DNA of 64,000 bases, from assembly GCA_964468045.1 (NCBI GenBank), contig CAYXTO010000013.1, positions 28,999-92,998 on the forward strand. The letters run 5' to 3'. The notes beneath the pieces were generated by a model. It did no database searches, was not told where the DNA came from, and saw only the letters and a program-made list of their open reading frames with translations. The stretch is from JAWKXU01 sp964468045 (GTDB lineage Bacteria > Pseudomonadota > Alphaproteobacteria > Sphingomonadales > Sphingomonadaceae). Of this stretch, positions 33,704-42,133 are shown in pieces. The position numbers and the translations under genes were made by a program. The stretch's first letter is position 1, and every line of letters begins with the position of its first letter.

Positions 33704-34825
33704 TTACCCCGCCGCCAGCAAAGCGACGGTGCCCGCCAGCACGCGTTCCTGATGATACTCGGTCGAACCGTAGAGCGTGCCCAGCAGGCGGCCCCGGCGA
33801 TAATGAAAATGCAGCGCCATTTCCCAGGTATAACCCATCCCGCCATGCAGCTGGATCGCCTCGCGCATCACATGCACTGCCATCCGGTTGGCCTTGGACT
33901 TGGCCATCGACACAGCACGCTCCCGCTCATCCACATCGGCCGAAGCCATCGCCCAGGATGCATAGTAGGCGCCGGAACGGGCCGTGTTCAGATCGACCGC
34001 CATGTCGGCGCAGCGATGCTTGATCGCCTGGAACGCACCGATCGGCTGGCCGAACTGCACGCGTTCCTTCACATAGCCGAGGGTGACGTCGAGCAGCCTA
34101 CCGCCGATGCCGACCATGCCGAGCGAAGCGATCGTCGCCAGCAGATCGATCACATAAGCGGCATTCGCCGCACTGGCGGCGCCCAGAATGTCTTCCCTGG
34201 CGATCGCGACATTGTCGAAGCCGATGCTGTAGTAATCGCCGCTGATATCCAGCGCTTCCTCGCGGGAGATGGACACCCCATCGCGGTTGCGGTCGATCGC
34301 CAGCAGAATCGGTTCGCCAGCGACGTCCTTGGCGATCACCAGCAGCAGATCGGCGCGATCGGCGCCCGCCACCAGCAGCTTCCTGCCATTGAGGCGGTTG
34401 TCGGCAGTAAGCGCCGAGGCGAAACCCTCAGCCGCATAGCCGCCATCCTTCTCATAGACCGCGAACGCCACGCGAAGGCCGCCCGTGGAAAGGTCTTCCA
34501 GCCACTTCGCCTTCTGCGCATCATCGCCGAACCGGGCGATGACCAGGCTGGCCGCGATGGTGTCGGTCACCGTCAGGGGAACCAGCGCGGCGCCGAATTC
34601 CTCGGCGATCAGGGCCAGATCGACCGTGGTCAGGCCAAGGCCGCCCTGCTCTTCGGGAACCAGCAGGCCGAACAGGCCCAGCTCGGCCAGCTTCGGCCAC
34701 AGCTCCGCCTCAAGCGCCACCGGATCGCCACCGTCGCGCAGGAGGTCGATCGGATATTCGGCGGAGAGGCTCTCACGAACCGTCTCCTGGAACATGTATT
34801 GTTCTTCGTTGAAGTCGAAATTCAT
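33704..34825 (-). CDS. Acyl-CoA dehydrogenase, FadE28-like subunit
   Basis: A 373-residue acyl-CoA dehydrogenase of the ChsE/FadE28-29 type. The C-terminus has HGGMGYTWEMALHFHYRRG, typical of those steroid side-chain enzymes. The FAD-side motif is weak (VAFAVYEKDG in place of the usual TEP-GSD). In FadE28-29 systems one subunit keeps only part of each site and the two form a heterotetramer. The partner gene (34833) is seven bases away. ATG 34825 was chosen because an earlier frame overlaps that gene. Confidence 0.85.
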   Translation of the reverse strand: MNFDFNEEQYMFQETVRESLSAEYPIDLLRDGGDPVALEAELWPKLAELGLFGLLVPEEQGGLGLTTVDLALIAEEFGAALVPLTVTDTIAASLVIARFGDDAQKAKWLEDLSTGGLRVAFAVYEKDGGYAAEGFASALTADNRLNGRKLLVAGADRADLLLVIAKDVAGEPILLAIDRNRDGVSISREEALDISGDYYSIGFDNVAIAREDILGAASAANAAYVIDLLATIASLGMVGIGGRLLDVTLGYVKERVQFGQPIGAFQAIKHRCADMAVDLNTARSGAYYASWAMASADVDERERAVSMAKSKANRMAVHVMREAIQLHGGMGYTWEMALHFHYRRGRLLGTLYGSTEYHQERVLAGTVALLAAG

Positions 34826-34832
34826 GGCGGGC

Positions 34833-36023
34833 CTACTTCGGCAGGCCGAGCACGCGCTCGGCGATGATATTGCGCTGGATCTCGGATGTGCCGGAATAGA
34901 TCGTGAAGGCACGGCTCTGCAGGCAGCTCATCGGGAAACGCCCCCGCGCCAGTGCATCCTCATCACCCTGCATCAGCAGCGCTTCCGGACCGAGAATCTC
35001 GATCGACATGTCGAACATGTCCTGCGCCACATGGCTCCAGTAGAGCTTCATCATGGAGCTTTCCGGGCCGGGCTTCTCGCCCTTGATCGCCTTGCTGAAC
35101 TCGCGCAGGCAATTCATCCGCATCAGCTCGAGATCGACGATGGATTGGGCCAGGCGCTGACGAATGGCGGGATTATCGATCGCCTTCCCCTCACCAAGCT
35201 CGACCTCGCCGGCGGTTTCGATCAGCAGATCGAGCTCCTGCTTGAAGCGGATCTGCCGGGCAAGCGCATCTTCCGCGCCGCGTTCGTAGGACAGCGTGGT
35301 CATCGCGATGCGCCAGCCATCGTTCAGTTCGCCAACGAGATTTTCCTTCGGAACGCGAACATTCTCGAAGAAGGTTTCGTTGAATTCCTTCTCCCCCGAA
35401 ATCTGGGTGAGCGGGCGGATGGTGATTCCCGGCGTGCTCATGTCGACCAGGAAGAAGCTCAGCCCCTTGTGCTTCGGGGCGTTCTGATCGGTCCGCGCCA
35501 GCAGGATGCACCATTGGGAATACTGGGCGAAGCTGGTCCAGATCTTCTGCCCGTTGATGACGAATTCATCGCCGTCGAGATCAGCGCGGCAACGGGAGGA
35601 CGCCAGGTCCGACCCGGCATTCGGCTCGGAGAAGCCCTGGCACCAGATTTCCTCGGCAGCGAGGATCTTGGGAAGGTAGCGTTCGCGCTGCGCTTCCGAC
35701 CCGTGGTGCATCAGCGTGGTGGCCGCAAGGTTGCGGCCGATGACATTGATGCCTTCCGGGGCCTGTGCGCGGGCCAGTTCTTCCGCGAAGATGCCCTGTT
35801 CGACCAAGGTCGCGCCACGGCCGCCATATTTCTGGGGCCAGCTGATGCCACTCCACCCGCCTTCATAGAGCTTGCGCTCCCAGTCGATCCGGAAATGGGC
35901 GCGCTCATCCTCGTCTTCCGGTTCGAAGATGGTCTTGCCCCAGCCTTTCGGCAAGGCATCGACCAGCCACGCACGCACCTCGCTGCGGAAACGCTGTTCT
36001 TCTTCCGAGTAATTGAAATCCAT
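34833..36023 (-). CDS. Acyl-CoA dehydrogenase, FadE29-like subunit
   Basis: A 396-residue enzyme: WPQKYGGRGATLVEQGIFAEEL, QGFSEPNAGSDLASSRC, FVINGQKIWTSFAQYSQW and the end YSGTSEIQRNIIAERVLGLPK, a strong FAD/tetramer motif. Together with the shorter neighbour at 33704 it looks like an alpha2beta2 FadE28/29 (ChsE1-ChsE2) complex, which in actinobacteria dehydrogenates the shortened steroid side chain. The enoyl-CoA hydratase gene lies just upstream, nine bases away. Confidence 0.9.
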   Translation of the reverse strand: MDFNYSEEEQRFRSEVRAWLVDALPKGWGKTIFEPEDEDERAHFRIDWERKLYEGGWSGISWPQKYGGRGATLVEQGIFAEELARAQAPEGINVIGRNLAATTLMHHGSEAQRERYLPKILAAEEIWCQGFSEPNAGSDLASSRCRADLDGDEFVINGQKIWTSFAQYSQWCILLARTDQNAPKHKGLSFFLVDMSTPGITIRPLTQISGEKEFNETFFENVRVPKENLVGELNDGWRIAMTTLSYERGAEDALARQIRFKQELDLLIETAGEVELGEGKAIDNPAIRQRLAQSIVDLELMRMNCLREFSKAIKGEKPGPESSMMKLYWSHVAQDMFDMSIEILGPEALLMQGDEDALARGRFPMSCLQSRAFTIYSGTSEIQRNIIAERVLGLPK

Positions 36024-36032
36024 GGGGTCGCC

Positions 36033-36818
36033 CTATTCCTTTCCGAATTCCGGGGCGCGCTTTTCACGGAAGGCGGCAACGCCTTCGGCATGGTCAGGCG
36101 TGGTGTAGGCCAGCGTCTGCGCATAGCCTTCGTATTCGAGCATCTGATCGAGCGTGGAATCCGCCGACTTGTTCAGCAGCGTCTTGATCATGGCCAGCGC
36201 GACCGGCGGGCCGGCGGCGATTTCCTTCGCGATCTTCCCGGCTTCGGCCAGCAGATCGTCATGCGGGACGACATGGTTCACAATGCCGAGATCGTAGGCT
36301 TCCTGCGCGCTGATCTTCTTGGCGGTGAAGCACAGTTCCTTCGCCTTGTTCACACCAACGATGCGGGTGAGGAAGTAAAGCCCGCCGAGATCCGGCACCA
36401 GACCCATCTTGGTGAAGATCTGGCTGTACATGGCCTTGTCGCTGGAAACGATGAAATCGCACGCCAGCGCGATGTTGAAGCCCGCGCCGACGGCCACGCC
36501 GTTCACGGCTGCGATCACCGGCTTTTCCAGGTCGAATAGCGGACGCAGCACATTGCGCAGGATGCCGCGATGGCGCGCGCGACGGGCCAGCAGCTTCATG
36601 TTCGGGTCCATGCCGCGGACATCGGCGCCGGCGCAGAAACCACGGCCCGCACCCGTCAAGATGACGCAACGCACTTCCGGATTGGCGGCGATCTCGCCAA
36701 TCAGGTAATTCAGTTCCTTGTACATCTGGTCATTGGTGCTGTTCAGCGCGTCAGGGCGGTTCAGCGTGATCGTCGCTACACGCTCGTCCAGCTCATAGGT
36801 GATCGTTTCGAAATCCAA
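36033..36818 (-). CDS. Enoyl-CoA hydratase/isomerase (TTG start)
   Basis: A 261-residue crotonase: GAGRGFCAGADVRGMD, AAVNGVAVGAGFNIALACDF and MGLVPDLGGLYFLTR. The second Glu position is Asp (VPDLGG), as in isomerase-type members, so it may be an isomerase or a ring hydrolase rather than a pure hydratase. No ATG fits: the first in-frame ATG lies inside the neighbouring metallo-hydrolase gene. TTG 36818 has AGGAG eight bases upstream and gives a normal family start, LDFETITYEL. Confidence 0.85.
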   Translation of the reverse strand: MDFETITYELDERVATITLNRPDALNSTNDQMYKELNYLIGEIAANPEVRCVILTGAGRGFCAGADVRGMDPNMKLLARRARHRGILRNVLRPLFDLEKPVIAAVNGVAVGAGFNIALACDFIVSSDKAMYSQIFTKMGLVPDLGGLYFLTRIVGVNKAKELCFTAKKISAQEAYDLGIVNHVVPHDDLLAEAGKIAKEIAAGPPVALAMIKTLLNKSADSTLDQMLEYEGYAQTLAYTTPDHAEGVAAFREKRAPEFGKE

Positions 36819-36861
36819 GGTCTCAACTCCTAGGCAACCTGCGCAAGAATGCAGGCAATGA

Positions 36862-37695
36862 TCAGAATGCGATTGCGTCAGACTGCTGCGGCGGCACGAA
36901 CGCGATATCCCCTTCGGTCGAATCCGGAATCGCCCACCAGTCCTCAGGCATATGCGTCGGAATGCGGAAATCATGCGCGGGCACGACGATATCGGCATGG
37001 TCCATCACGCGCTGCATCGCCGCCGCCCAGTCACGCTCGCTTTCAGAGCGGATGGGGCCCGGCAGGAATGTGTCGGCAAGATAGCGGGTCGGCCTGTCCG
37101 TGGCCCGCGGATCGGCGGGATACCAATATTTGTAATGGTCCCCCAGATCAGACACGAGCGCGACCTTGCCCTTGGCCGTGGTCACGATCGGAACCTGCAT
37201 GCCCGGCGTATGGGAAGGAACATGCAGGACGTGGATGCCATCCACGAAATCGAAATCGCCCTCGACCAGGCGCAGACCCTTGGGGCGCTTGCGGCTCAGA
37301 AGCTCGGCCATGATGTGGCCCTTGAAGAAAGGCCGCTGGCTCGGCGTCGGATCGATCGCGTGGAACAGTTCCTCGCGCTGCACCACGACGCAGGCATTGG
37401 GAAACAGGTCGGTGTTGTCGGCATGGTCGAAATGCATGTGGGTCAGGATGACATGGCTGATATCGTCCGGGGTCAGCCCATGTTCGGCAAGGCGTGCGCG
37501 CAAGGCCGCGTGGCCGCCGCCCCAGCCGCTCACCTTCAGCATCTCCTCGATCCGGGCGATATCGGTCATCCCGCTATCGACCAGGAAATGCTGCTTGCCG
37601 TCGGTCACGAGCCAGACGTGAATGGGGTCGCGATGGATCTTCCCGCCTTGCGGCAGATAGAGTTCACCAATCCTGAGCGAATGAACCTCGAACAT
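36862..37695 (-). CDS. Metallo-beta-lactamase-fold lactonase (AHL-lactonase-like)
   Basis: A 277-residue MBL-fold hydrolase. Metal ligands: HMHFDHADN (His86, His88, Asp90, His91), HVPSHTPG, SDLGDHYKYW and PAHDFRI. The arrangement resembles N-acyl-homoserine lactonases. In this context it could hydrolyse a lactone made by the Baeyer-Villiger or luciferase-like oxygenases, though quorum quenching is also possible. It is preceded by a G+C-rich hairpin and may be expressed apart from the thiolase block. Confidence 0.88.
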   Translation of the reverse strand: MFEVHSLRIGELYLPQGGKIHRDPIHVWLVTDGKQHFLVDSGMTDIARIEEMLKVSGWGGGHAALRARLAEHGLTPDDISHVILTHMHFDHADNTDLFPNACVVVQREELFHAIDPTPSQRPFFKGHIMAELLSRKRPKGLRLVEGDFDFVDGIHVLHVPSHTPGMQVPIVTTAKGKVALVSDLGDHYKYWYPADPRATDRPTRYLADTFLPGPIRSESERDWAAAMQRVMDHADIVVPAHDFRIPTHMPEDWWAIPDSTEGDIAFVPPQQSDAIAF

Positions 37696-37714
37696 CCCAA
37701 CTTACCCGATTATT

Positions 37715-37742
37715 GCCCCGCGCCTGTTTCCGGGCGCGGGGC
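37715..37742 (-). terminator. Stable GC hairpin, possible terminator or attenuator
   Basis: GCCCCGCGCC (37715-37724) pairs with GGGCGCGGGGC (37732-37742). It lies between the DUF35 gene (37751) and the lactonase gene. The minus-strand side is followed by AATAATCGG, which is not a proper U-tract, so termination may be partial. Confidence 0.5.
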
Positions 37743-37750
37743 ATTTGCAT

Positions 37751-38680
37751 TTACTCGTCGATGACCTCGAACCGCTCGATGTCCGACACGCTGCCCTTGC
37801 GCTCGCCTTGCGTCCAGATCGCGCGGACACGGGTGCCCGGCTTGATCTTCTGCTTGGCGCTTTCAAGGTCCTCGATATCGATCATGTGGATCATGCGGGT
37901 GGAAGCTCCATCGAGAACGATCTCGGCATAGACATAGGGCACCTGCCGGGTCTGGCCAAAGACTTCCATGTTGATGATCGAACATGCGCGGATCGTGCCG
38001 GTGTTGGCGCACGCCTTCCAGGTGCCGGTGCGCTTATGCGTCACGTCGTCGACCTCGCGCGGCGGCAGCAGCGCATCGTCGCCATTCGAGGTGCGCACGC
38101 CCATCACCCGTCCATGCTCGCGGATCTCGTCGAACATGCGGCCGTAATAGGGGCCGTAGGCATGCTCGTAGTCGAGAGTCATGGAATAGTCGATGACGCC
38201 AAGCGGTTCGGCTGGATCGGTCAGATCCTTGACCGCGCCGGCCGGCGCGTCGGCCGATGGGACGAAGCCGGCGATCGCCAGGATGGACGTGCCCTGGTCA
38301 TCATCGCTCCATTTCGCCGCGACGCGCTGGCCGACCGACAAATCGCCCAGATCGGCAAGGATCTTGTGCGGGAATTCGTTGTCGCAGCCATCAAGGCGGA
38401 TCAGGCCGATGACCTCGCCGTTCACGCGGGTGAAGGCGGTGAGAACACCGGTTTCCGGAACCTGGACCAGCGCCACGGGCTCGTCGCCGTTGACGGGCGA
38501 AAAGTCCTGCGCGGGGGCAACCACCTTGCCATCGGGGAACTTCGAGCCGACGATGCGGCGGTTCGGCATTTCCGCGAGGAACGTTCCGGCCGCTCGGCCA
38601 GGAGTCAGCGTGTAAGGCATGCTGATCTGGCTGTGGAAGGTCGGAAGATCGAGCGGGTAAGCTTCTGGTGCGGAGTACAT
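37751..38680 (-). CDS. Tandem DUF35 OB-fold protein without zinc ligands
   Basis: A 309-residue protein with two DUF35-like repeats. The first ribbon position reads GSKFPDGKVVAPAQDFSP (45-62), where DUF35 proteins have Cys pairs; the second (194-225) has VRTSNGDDALLPPREV and also lacks them. OB-fold strands follow each (ALVQVPETGVLTAFTRV; YVYAEIVLDGA). DUF35 subunits bind thiolase-fold enzymes and place the CoA ester, as ChsH2 does with Ltp2 in steroid degradation. Two thiolase-like genes lie directly upstream in the same transcript. AAGGAG precedes ATG 38680. Confidence 0.82.
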   Translation of the reverse strand: MYSAPEAYPLDLPTFHSQISMPYTLTPGRAAGTFLAEMPNRRIVGSKFPDGKVVAPAQDFSPVNGDEPVALVQVPETGVLTAFTRVNGEVIGLIRLDGCDNEFPHKILADLGDLSVGQRVAAKWSDDDQGTSILAIAGFVPSADAPAGAVKDLTDPAEPLGVIDYSMTLDYEHAYGPYYGRMFDEIREHGRVMGVRTSNGDDALLPPREVDDVTHKRTGTWKACANTGTIRACSIINMEVFGQTRQVPYVYAEIVLDGASTRMIHMIDIEDLESAKQKIKPGTRVRAIWTQGERKGSVSDIERFEVIDE

Positions 38681-38692
38681 CTGTCGTTCTCC

Positions 38693-39844
38693 TTAAGCGC
38701 TCAGCACGGCACAGCCGCGCAGGTTGGCCCAGCCGCCGCCCGACTGGACGAGTGCGGTCTTGGCGCCTTTGATCTGGTGGCTCTCGTTGCGGCCCATGAC
38801 CTGGGTCGCCCCTTCGATCAGCCGGATAACGCCGACCGCGCCGATCGGATTGGCGCCCATGCAGCCTCCCGAGGGATTGACCGGAATATCGCCATCGAGC
38901 TGGGTGGCGCCGGAAGCGATCAGCTCAGCCGCCTGGCCCGGAGGGCACAGACCAAGGCTTTCGTAATAGTTGAGCTCGAAGCAGCTATAGGGCTCCTGCA
39001 CCTCGACCACGTCGAACTGGCGACGCGGATTGGTGATGCCGGCGGCGCGATAGACGCGCTTCGAAGCGATTGCGAGCGGTTCCGACAGCATCAGCGAGCG
39101 TTCCGGGGCATTGTCCGCTTCGCAGCAATAGGCAATGCCGCGAATCCATGCCGGCGTGGTGGTCGAATGGTGCGCCACCTTCTCGTTGGCGAGAACGATG
39201 GCAGCCGCGCCGTCCGAGATCGGCGGCACGTCGAGCAGCTTGATCGGCCAGCACAACGGCCGGGAATTGAGCACGTCCTCGACGGTCACTTCCTTCTTCA
39301 CATGCGCATAGGGATTGGCGATCGCGTTCTTGCGATTCTTGGCCGCAACCATCGCCGCGGCTTCTTCCGTATGGCCCAGCACCTCCATGCGCGCCCGCCA
39401 GTAAGCGGCGGAAAAGCCCATGATGCCGACCGCGAACTCACGACCCCAGAACGGATCGTAAAGCGTCGAGATCGAGTACTGAAGCTGGCCTTCGGACAGC
39501 TTGTCGTACGCGACCACGAGCGTGCGCTCCGAATAGCCGCCCGCGACCTGGTAATAGCCGGCAAGAGCGCCGGCAAAGCCTGCGCCGCCGCCGCTGGTGA
39601 GGCGCACGACCGACTTGCCCTGCGCGCCGATCGCATCGACTACCCACTTTTCCGGCTGGTTCACCGCAGCGAACAGCACGGGGCCGGTAGCGACGACCAC
39701 CGTGTCGATCTCATCCATCGACAGCTTCGCGTCAGCCAATGCACGATCCACCGCCTCGCGGACGAGACCAGCCTGGCTGACATCGGTCCGACGGCGTGCG
39801 TGATGCGTCTGTCCGACGCCTACAATTCCTACTTCACGGCCCAT
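38693..39844 (-). CDS. Thiolase-like protein A (nucleophile Cys absent)
   Basis: 383 residues, thiolase fold of the SCP-x/Ltp type. At the nucleophile position it reads RLTSGGGAGFAGAL (81-94), with no Cys. The usual HDCF motif is EPYSCFELNYYES, and the late CxGHPxGA is GGCMGANPIGAVG (His to Asn). So thiolysis should not operate. The pattern suggests a retro-aldolase or carrier role, as in Ltp2, where a thiolase-fold protein with a DUF35 partner splits a steroid side chain. ATG 39844 follows the neighbour's stop by two bases. Confidence 0.82.
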   Translation of the reverse strand: MGREVGIVGVGQTHHARRRTDVSQAGLVREAVDRALADAKLSMDEIDTVVVATGPVLFAAVNQPEKWVVDAIGAQGKSVVRLTSGGGAGFAGALAGYYQVAGGYSERTLVVAYDKLSEGQLQYSISTLYDPFWGREFAVGIMGFSAAYWRARMEVLGHTEEAAAMVAAKNRKNAIANPYAHVKKEVTVEDVLNSRPLCWPIKLLDVPPISDGAAAIVLANEKVAHHSTTTPAWIRGIAYCCEADNAPERSLMLSEPLAIASKRVYRAAGITNPRRQFDVVEVQEPYSCFELNYYESLGLCPPGQAAELIASGATQLDGDIPVNPSGGCMGANPIGAVGVIRLIEGATQVMGRNESHQIKGAKTALVQSGGGWANLRGCAVLSA

Positions 39845-39846
39845 GA

Positions 39847-40953
39847 TCAAACCTCGAGAGTAAAGACGCAGTTGGTCTGCATCGCGACACCGCCGGTGCC
39901 GTGGACGACAGCGCGGCTCGGCGCGGCTGCGCCGGACTGGGGTTGCAAAAGCTGGCCGGACGCAGCCGCCAGACGCGCAAGACCCGTAGCCAGCACCGGA
40001 TCGGCCGGCAAAGCGCCGCCCGAACGGTTGACCTTGTCGGACAGCGCCGCATCGAGACCCTTGCCTGCCTTGGCGACGCCGATGCCTTCCAGCGCCAGCA
40101 GCTCGCCAACGACCGAGCTGCCGCTGACCTCGACCACATCCGCTTCGGCCGCATTCCAGCCGGCCTTGGCCGATGCCATCGCGGCCGCGCTGGCGACCGA
40201 ATCAAGCTTGCCGGCGCCACGTGCGGCAAAGGAATGGGTATCCATCGAAGTGCCCATGCCGGTGATGAAGACGGGCGGACGACCCAGCCGGCGAGCGATC
40301 TCTTCGGTGCTGAGGAGAATTGCGACAGCGCCGTCCACCGGGCGCGAGATCATCAGCTCTGTCAGCGGCGCGGCCCCTTCGCCCGATGCCAGCACGGCAT
40401 CGACGTCGGGCACGCTGTCGATCGCGACCTGACCGCCTTCGGCGGCCGCGGCCCAGCGCTTCGCCACGACATCGGCGAGATCGCGATCCTTGACGCCGCT
40501 GGCATCGAGGTAACGCTGCGCCTGGATGCCGAGGGCAACACGCTGATTGAAACCGACGGGCCGCTGGTAGAACGGCTCCACCATGGACGACCAGTACAGG
40601 CTGATGTCGGATTCCGAAGGCTTGGAATAGGCCACGATCAGGCCGATGGACGAACCCGCGCGGAGCTTGTTCACGCCATAGAGCGCGCCCCACAGCCCGT
40701 CCTCCTCGACACGCGCCTCTTCCTTGTGATGGGCGCCGAGCGCACCAAGGAAGCCGCAGTTCGAGATCGAACGGCCATCGAGCACGTCACTGCCGGAGTC
40801 GATGATGAAATCGACATCGTCCAGCGTCAGGCCCGTGCCCTTGAACACATCCGTAACGACTGCGGAAATGAGGTCGATATGCTGGGCGCTATCCCATGCG
40901 GGACGCAGCTGGGTCATCGACGTCGAAATAATGCCAACGCGAGGCATGCTCAT
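39847..40953 (-). CDS. Thiolase-like protein B (degenerate active site)
   Basis: A 368-residue thiolase-fold protein: RVGIISTSMTQLRPAWD, the dimer region EEDGLWGALYGVNKLRAGSS where the nucleophile loop would be, and PVDGAVAILLSTEEIARR. The usual Cys, HDCF and GHPxG motifs are not found; VEVSGSSVVGELLALEG and VNRSGGALPADPVLATG occupy their places. It is probably the partner of protein A in a hetero-oligomer with the DUF35 protein. First gene of this block; a palindrome lies 76 bases upstream. Confidence 0.78.
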   Translation of the reverse strand: MSMPRVGIISTSMTQLRPAWDSAQHIDLISAVVTDVFKGTGLTLDDVDFIIDSGSDVLDGRSISNCGFLGALGAHHKEEARVEEDGLWGALYGVNKLRAGSSIGLIVAYSKPSESDISLYWSSMVEPFYQRPVGFNQRVALGIQAQRYLDASGVKDRDLADVVAKRWAAAAEGGQVAIDSVPDVDAVLASGEGAAPLTELMISRPVDGAVAILLSTEEIARRLGRPPVFITGMGTSMDTHSFAARGAGKLDSVASAAAMASAKAGWNAAEADVVEVSGSSVVGELLALEGIGVAKAGKGLDAALSDKVNRSGGALPADPVLATGLARLAAASGQLLQPQSGAAAPSRAVVHGTGGVAMQTNCVFTLEV

Positions 40954-41028
40954 GATGCACCCCCCTGCGTTGCCGGCTCAGTCATGTTCATGGCCAACCT
41001 TCCTGAAAAACACCCTCTCCAAACTTCT

Positions 41029-41042
41029 CTCCAAATTTGGAG
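41029..41042. promoter_or_regulatory. 14-bp palindrome CTCCAAATTTGGAG upstream of thiolase block
   Basis: A perfect palindrome in the 240-base gap 40954-41193, preceded by a half-site CTCTCCAAAC (41015-41024) about one helical turn away. The gap holds no convincing gene; its low-GC stretches suggest a promoter for the minus-strand thiolase/DUF35 block. It is a probable operator with an unknown regulator. Confidence 0.45.
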
Positions 41043-41193
41043 CGGCACGCGAAAAACCGGAGGGGGGAAGCCCGCCGGCATAAATTAAGTCGAGTGTCCG
41101 AATAGGAACGACGCCTTTTCGAGTCAACCCGCGTTTTCGAAATAACATCGGCTTTTTGAATGACAAGCGCCAAATGCTCCCAATCCCTGAAAT

Positions 41194-41994
41194 TCAGACA
41201 TCGCTAAACTTTGGAGAACGGCCCTGCAGGAATGCGGCAACACCTTCCTGGCTATCGCGAGTGGCCACCAAATCAGCGGACAGCGACTGCGCATCCAGAT
41301 AGGCTTCCATCCAGCTCATGCCCTCGAGTCGCGACGAGGCGATCTTGCGGGCCTGGATCGAAGGCAGGCTCTTGGCCGCTATCGCCTCCGCCAGCTGCAG
41401 CGCCTTGGGCAACACCTCTTCACGGGGCACGACGTAATTGAAGAAGCCTGTCGGCTCCAATTCACGCGCCGTGTATTTCTGGCCGGTGAAGAGGATCTCC
41501 CGCATCTTCGCTTCGGGCATCTTGAGCATCGAGAACAGGCCGGCGCCTCCGCAGACCAACCCATAGTCGATCTCAGGGCACGAGAACTTCGCATCCTCCC
41601 ACGCGATCCGCATGTCGCACAGCCCGGACAGGATCATGCCTATGCCGATGGCCGGCCCATTCACGGCGGCGATGACCGGCCGATCCAGATAATAGAAGGA
41701 AGGGAGCTTTTCATTGATGTAGCGATAGCGCTCCTTGCGCTTCGCGGTGTCCATCCCGACGAAGTCGTTGAGGTCCGCTCCGCCGCACCACGCGCGCGCC
41801 TCCTCCGGGGCGGTCAGAATCAGCACCCTGATCGCCGGATCCCCGGCCACGCGTTCGCTCAGGTCGCCGATATTCTCGTAAACCGACAAGGATACCGCAT
41901 TCACCGGCGGCCGGCTGAAGGTCGCCAGGCCGACTCCGGAAGCCAGCAGATCGAGGCGCAAGGCGCCGAATTCTTCTGTCCTGACTATATCCAT
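41194..41994 (-). CDS. Enoyl-CoA hydratase/isomerase family protein
   Basis: A 266-residue crotonase: FSRPPVNAVSLSVYENI, ARAWCGGADLNDFVG, AAVNGPAIGIGMILSGLCDMRIA and FSCPEIDYGLVCGGAG. The first catalytic Glu region (GGG-CELAL in hydratases) is GIGMILSGL, so the Glu is absent, while CPEIDYGL keeps a Glu nearby; an isomerase or hydrolase activity is possible. ATG 41994 with GGGGAG was preferred to a TTG eight codons earlier. It stands alone, divergent from the PQQ dehydrogenase. Confidence 0.85.
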   Translation of the reverse strand: MDIVRTEEFGALRLDLLASGVGLATFSRPPVNAVSLSVYENIGDLSERVAGDPAIRVLILTAPEEARAWCGGADLNDFVGMDTAKRKERYRYINEKLPSFYYLDRPVIAAVNGPAIGIGMILSGLCDMRIAWEDAKFSCPEIDYGLVCGGAGLFSMLKMPEAKMREILFTGQKYTARELEPTGFFNYVVPREEVLPKALQLAEAIAAKSLPSIQARKIASSRLEGMSWMEAYLDAQSLSADLVATRDSQEGVAAFLQGRSPKFSDV

Positions 41995-42133
41995 CTTCTC
42001 CCCGCATCGAAAACGCAATTTCCCGGCTGCCGTAACTGCACGTCCGGGACGGGTAAAGCCGAAAGACTTTTTGATTCGGTTTGACCTGTCTTGCCTCTCT
42101 TTCTACACCCAAGAGCGGAGGGAGAAGAATAAA

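Noticed and set aside
32663..36539. Two long plus-strand frames (734 and 684 codons)
   Set aside because: They are antisense to the alcohol dehydrogenase and the acyl-CoA dehydrogenase pair, and show no domain.
37745..40432. 895-codon open frame on the plus strand
   Set aside because: It runs antisense to the DUF35 and two thiolase-like genes, which have clear family motifs. Its translation is rich in Arg/His/Asp with no known motif, the usual shadow of GC-rich codon use.
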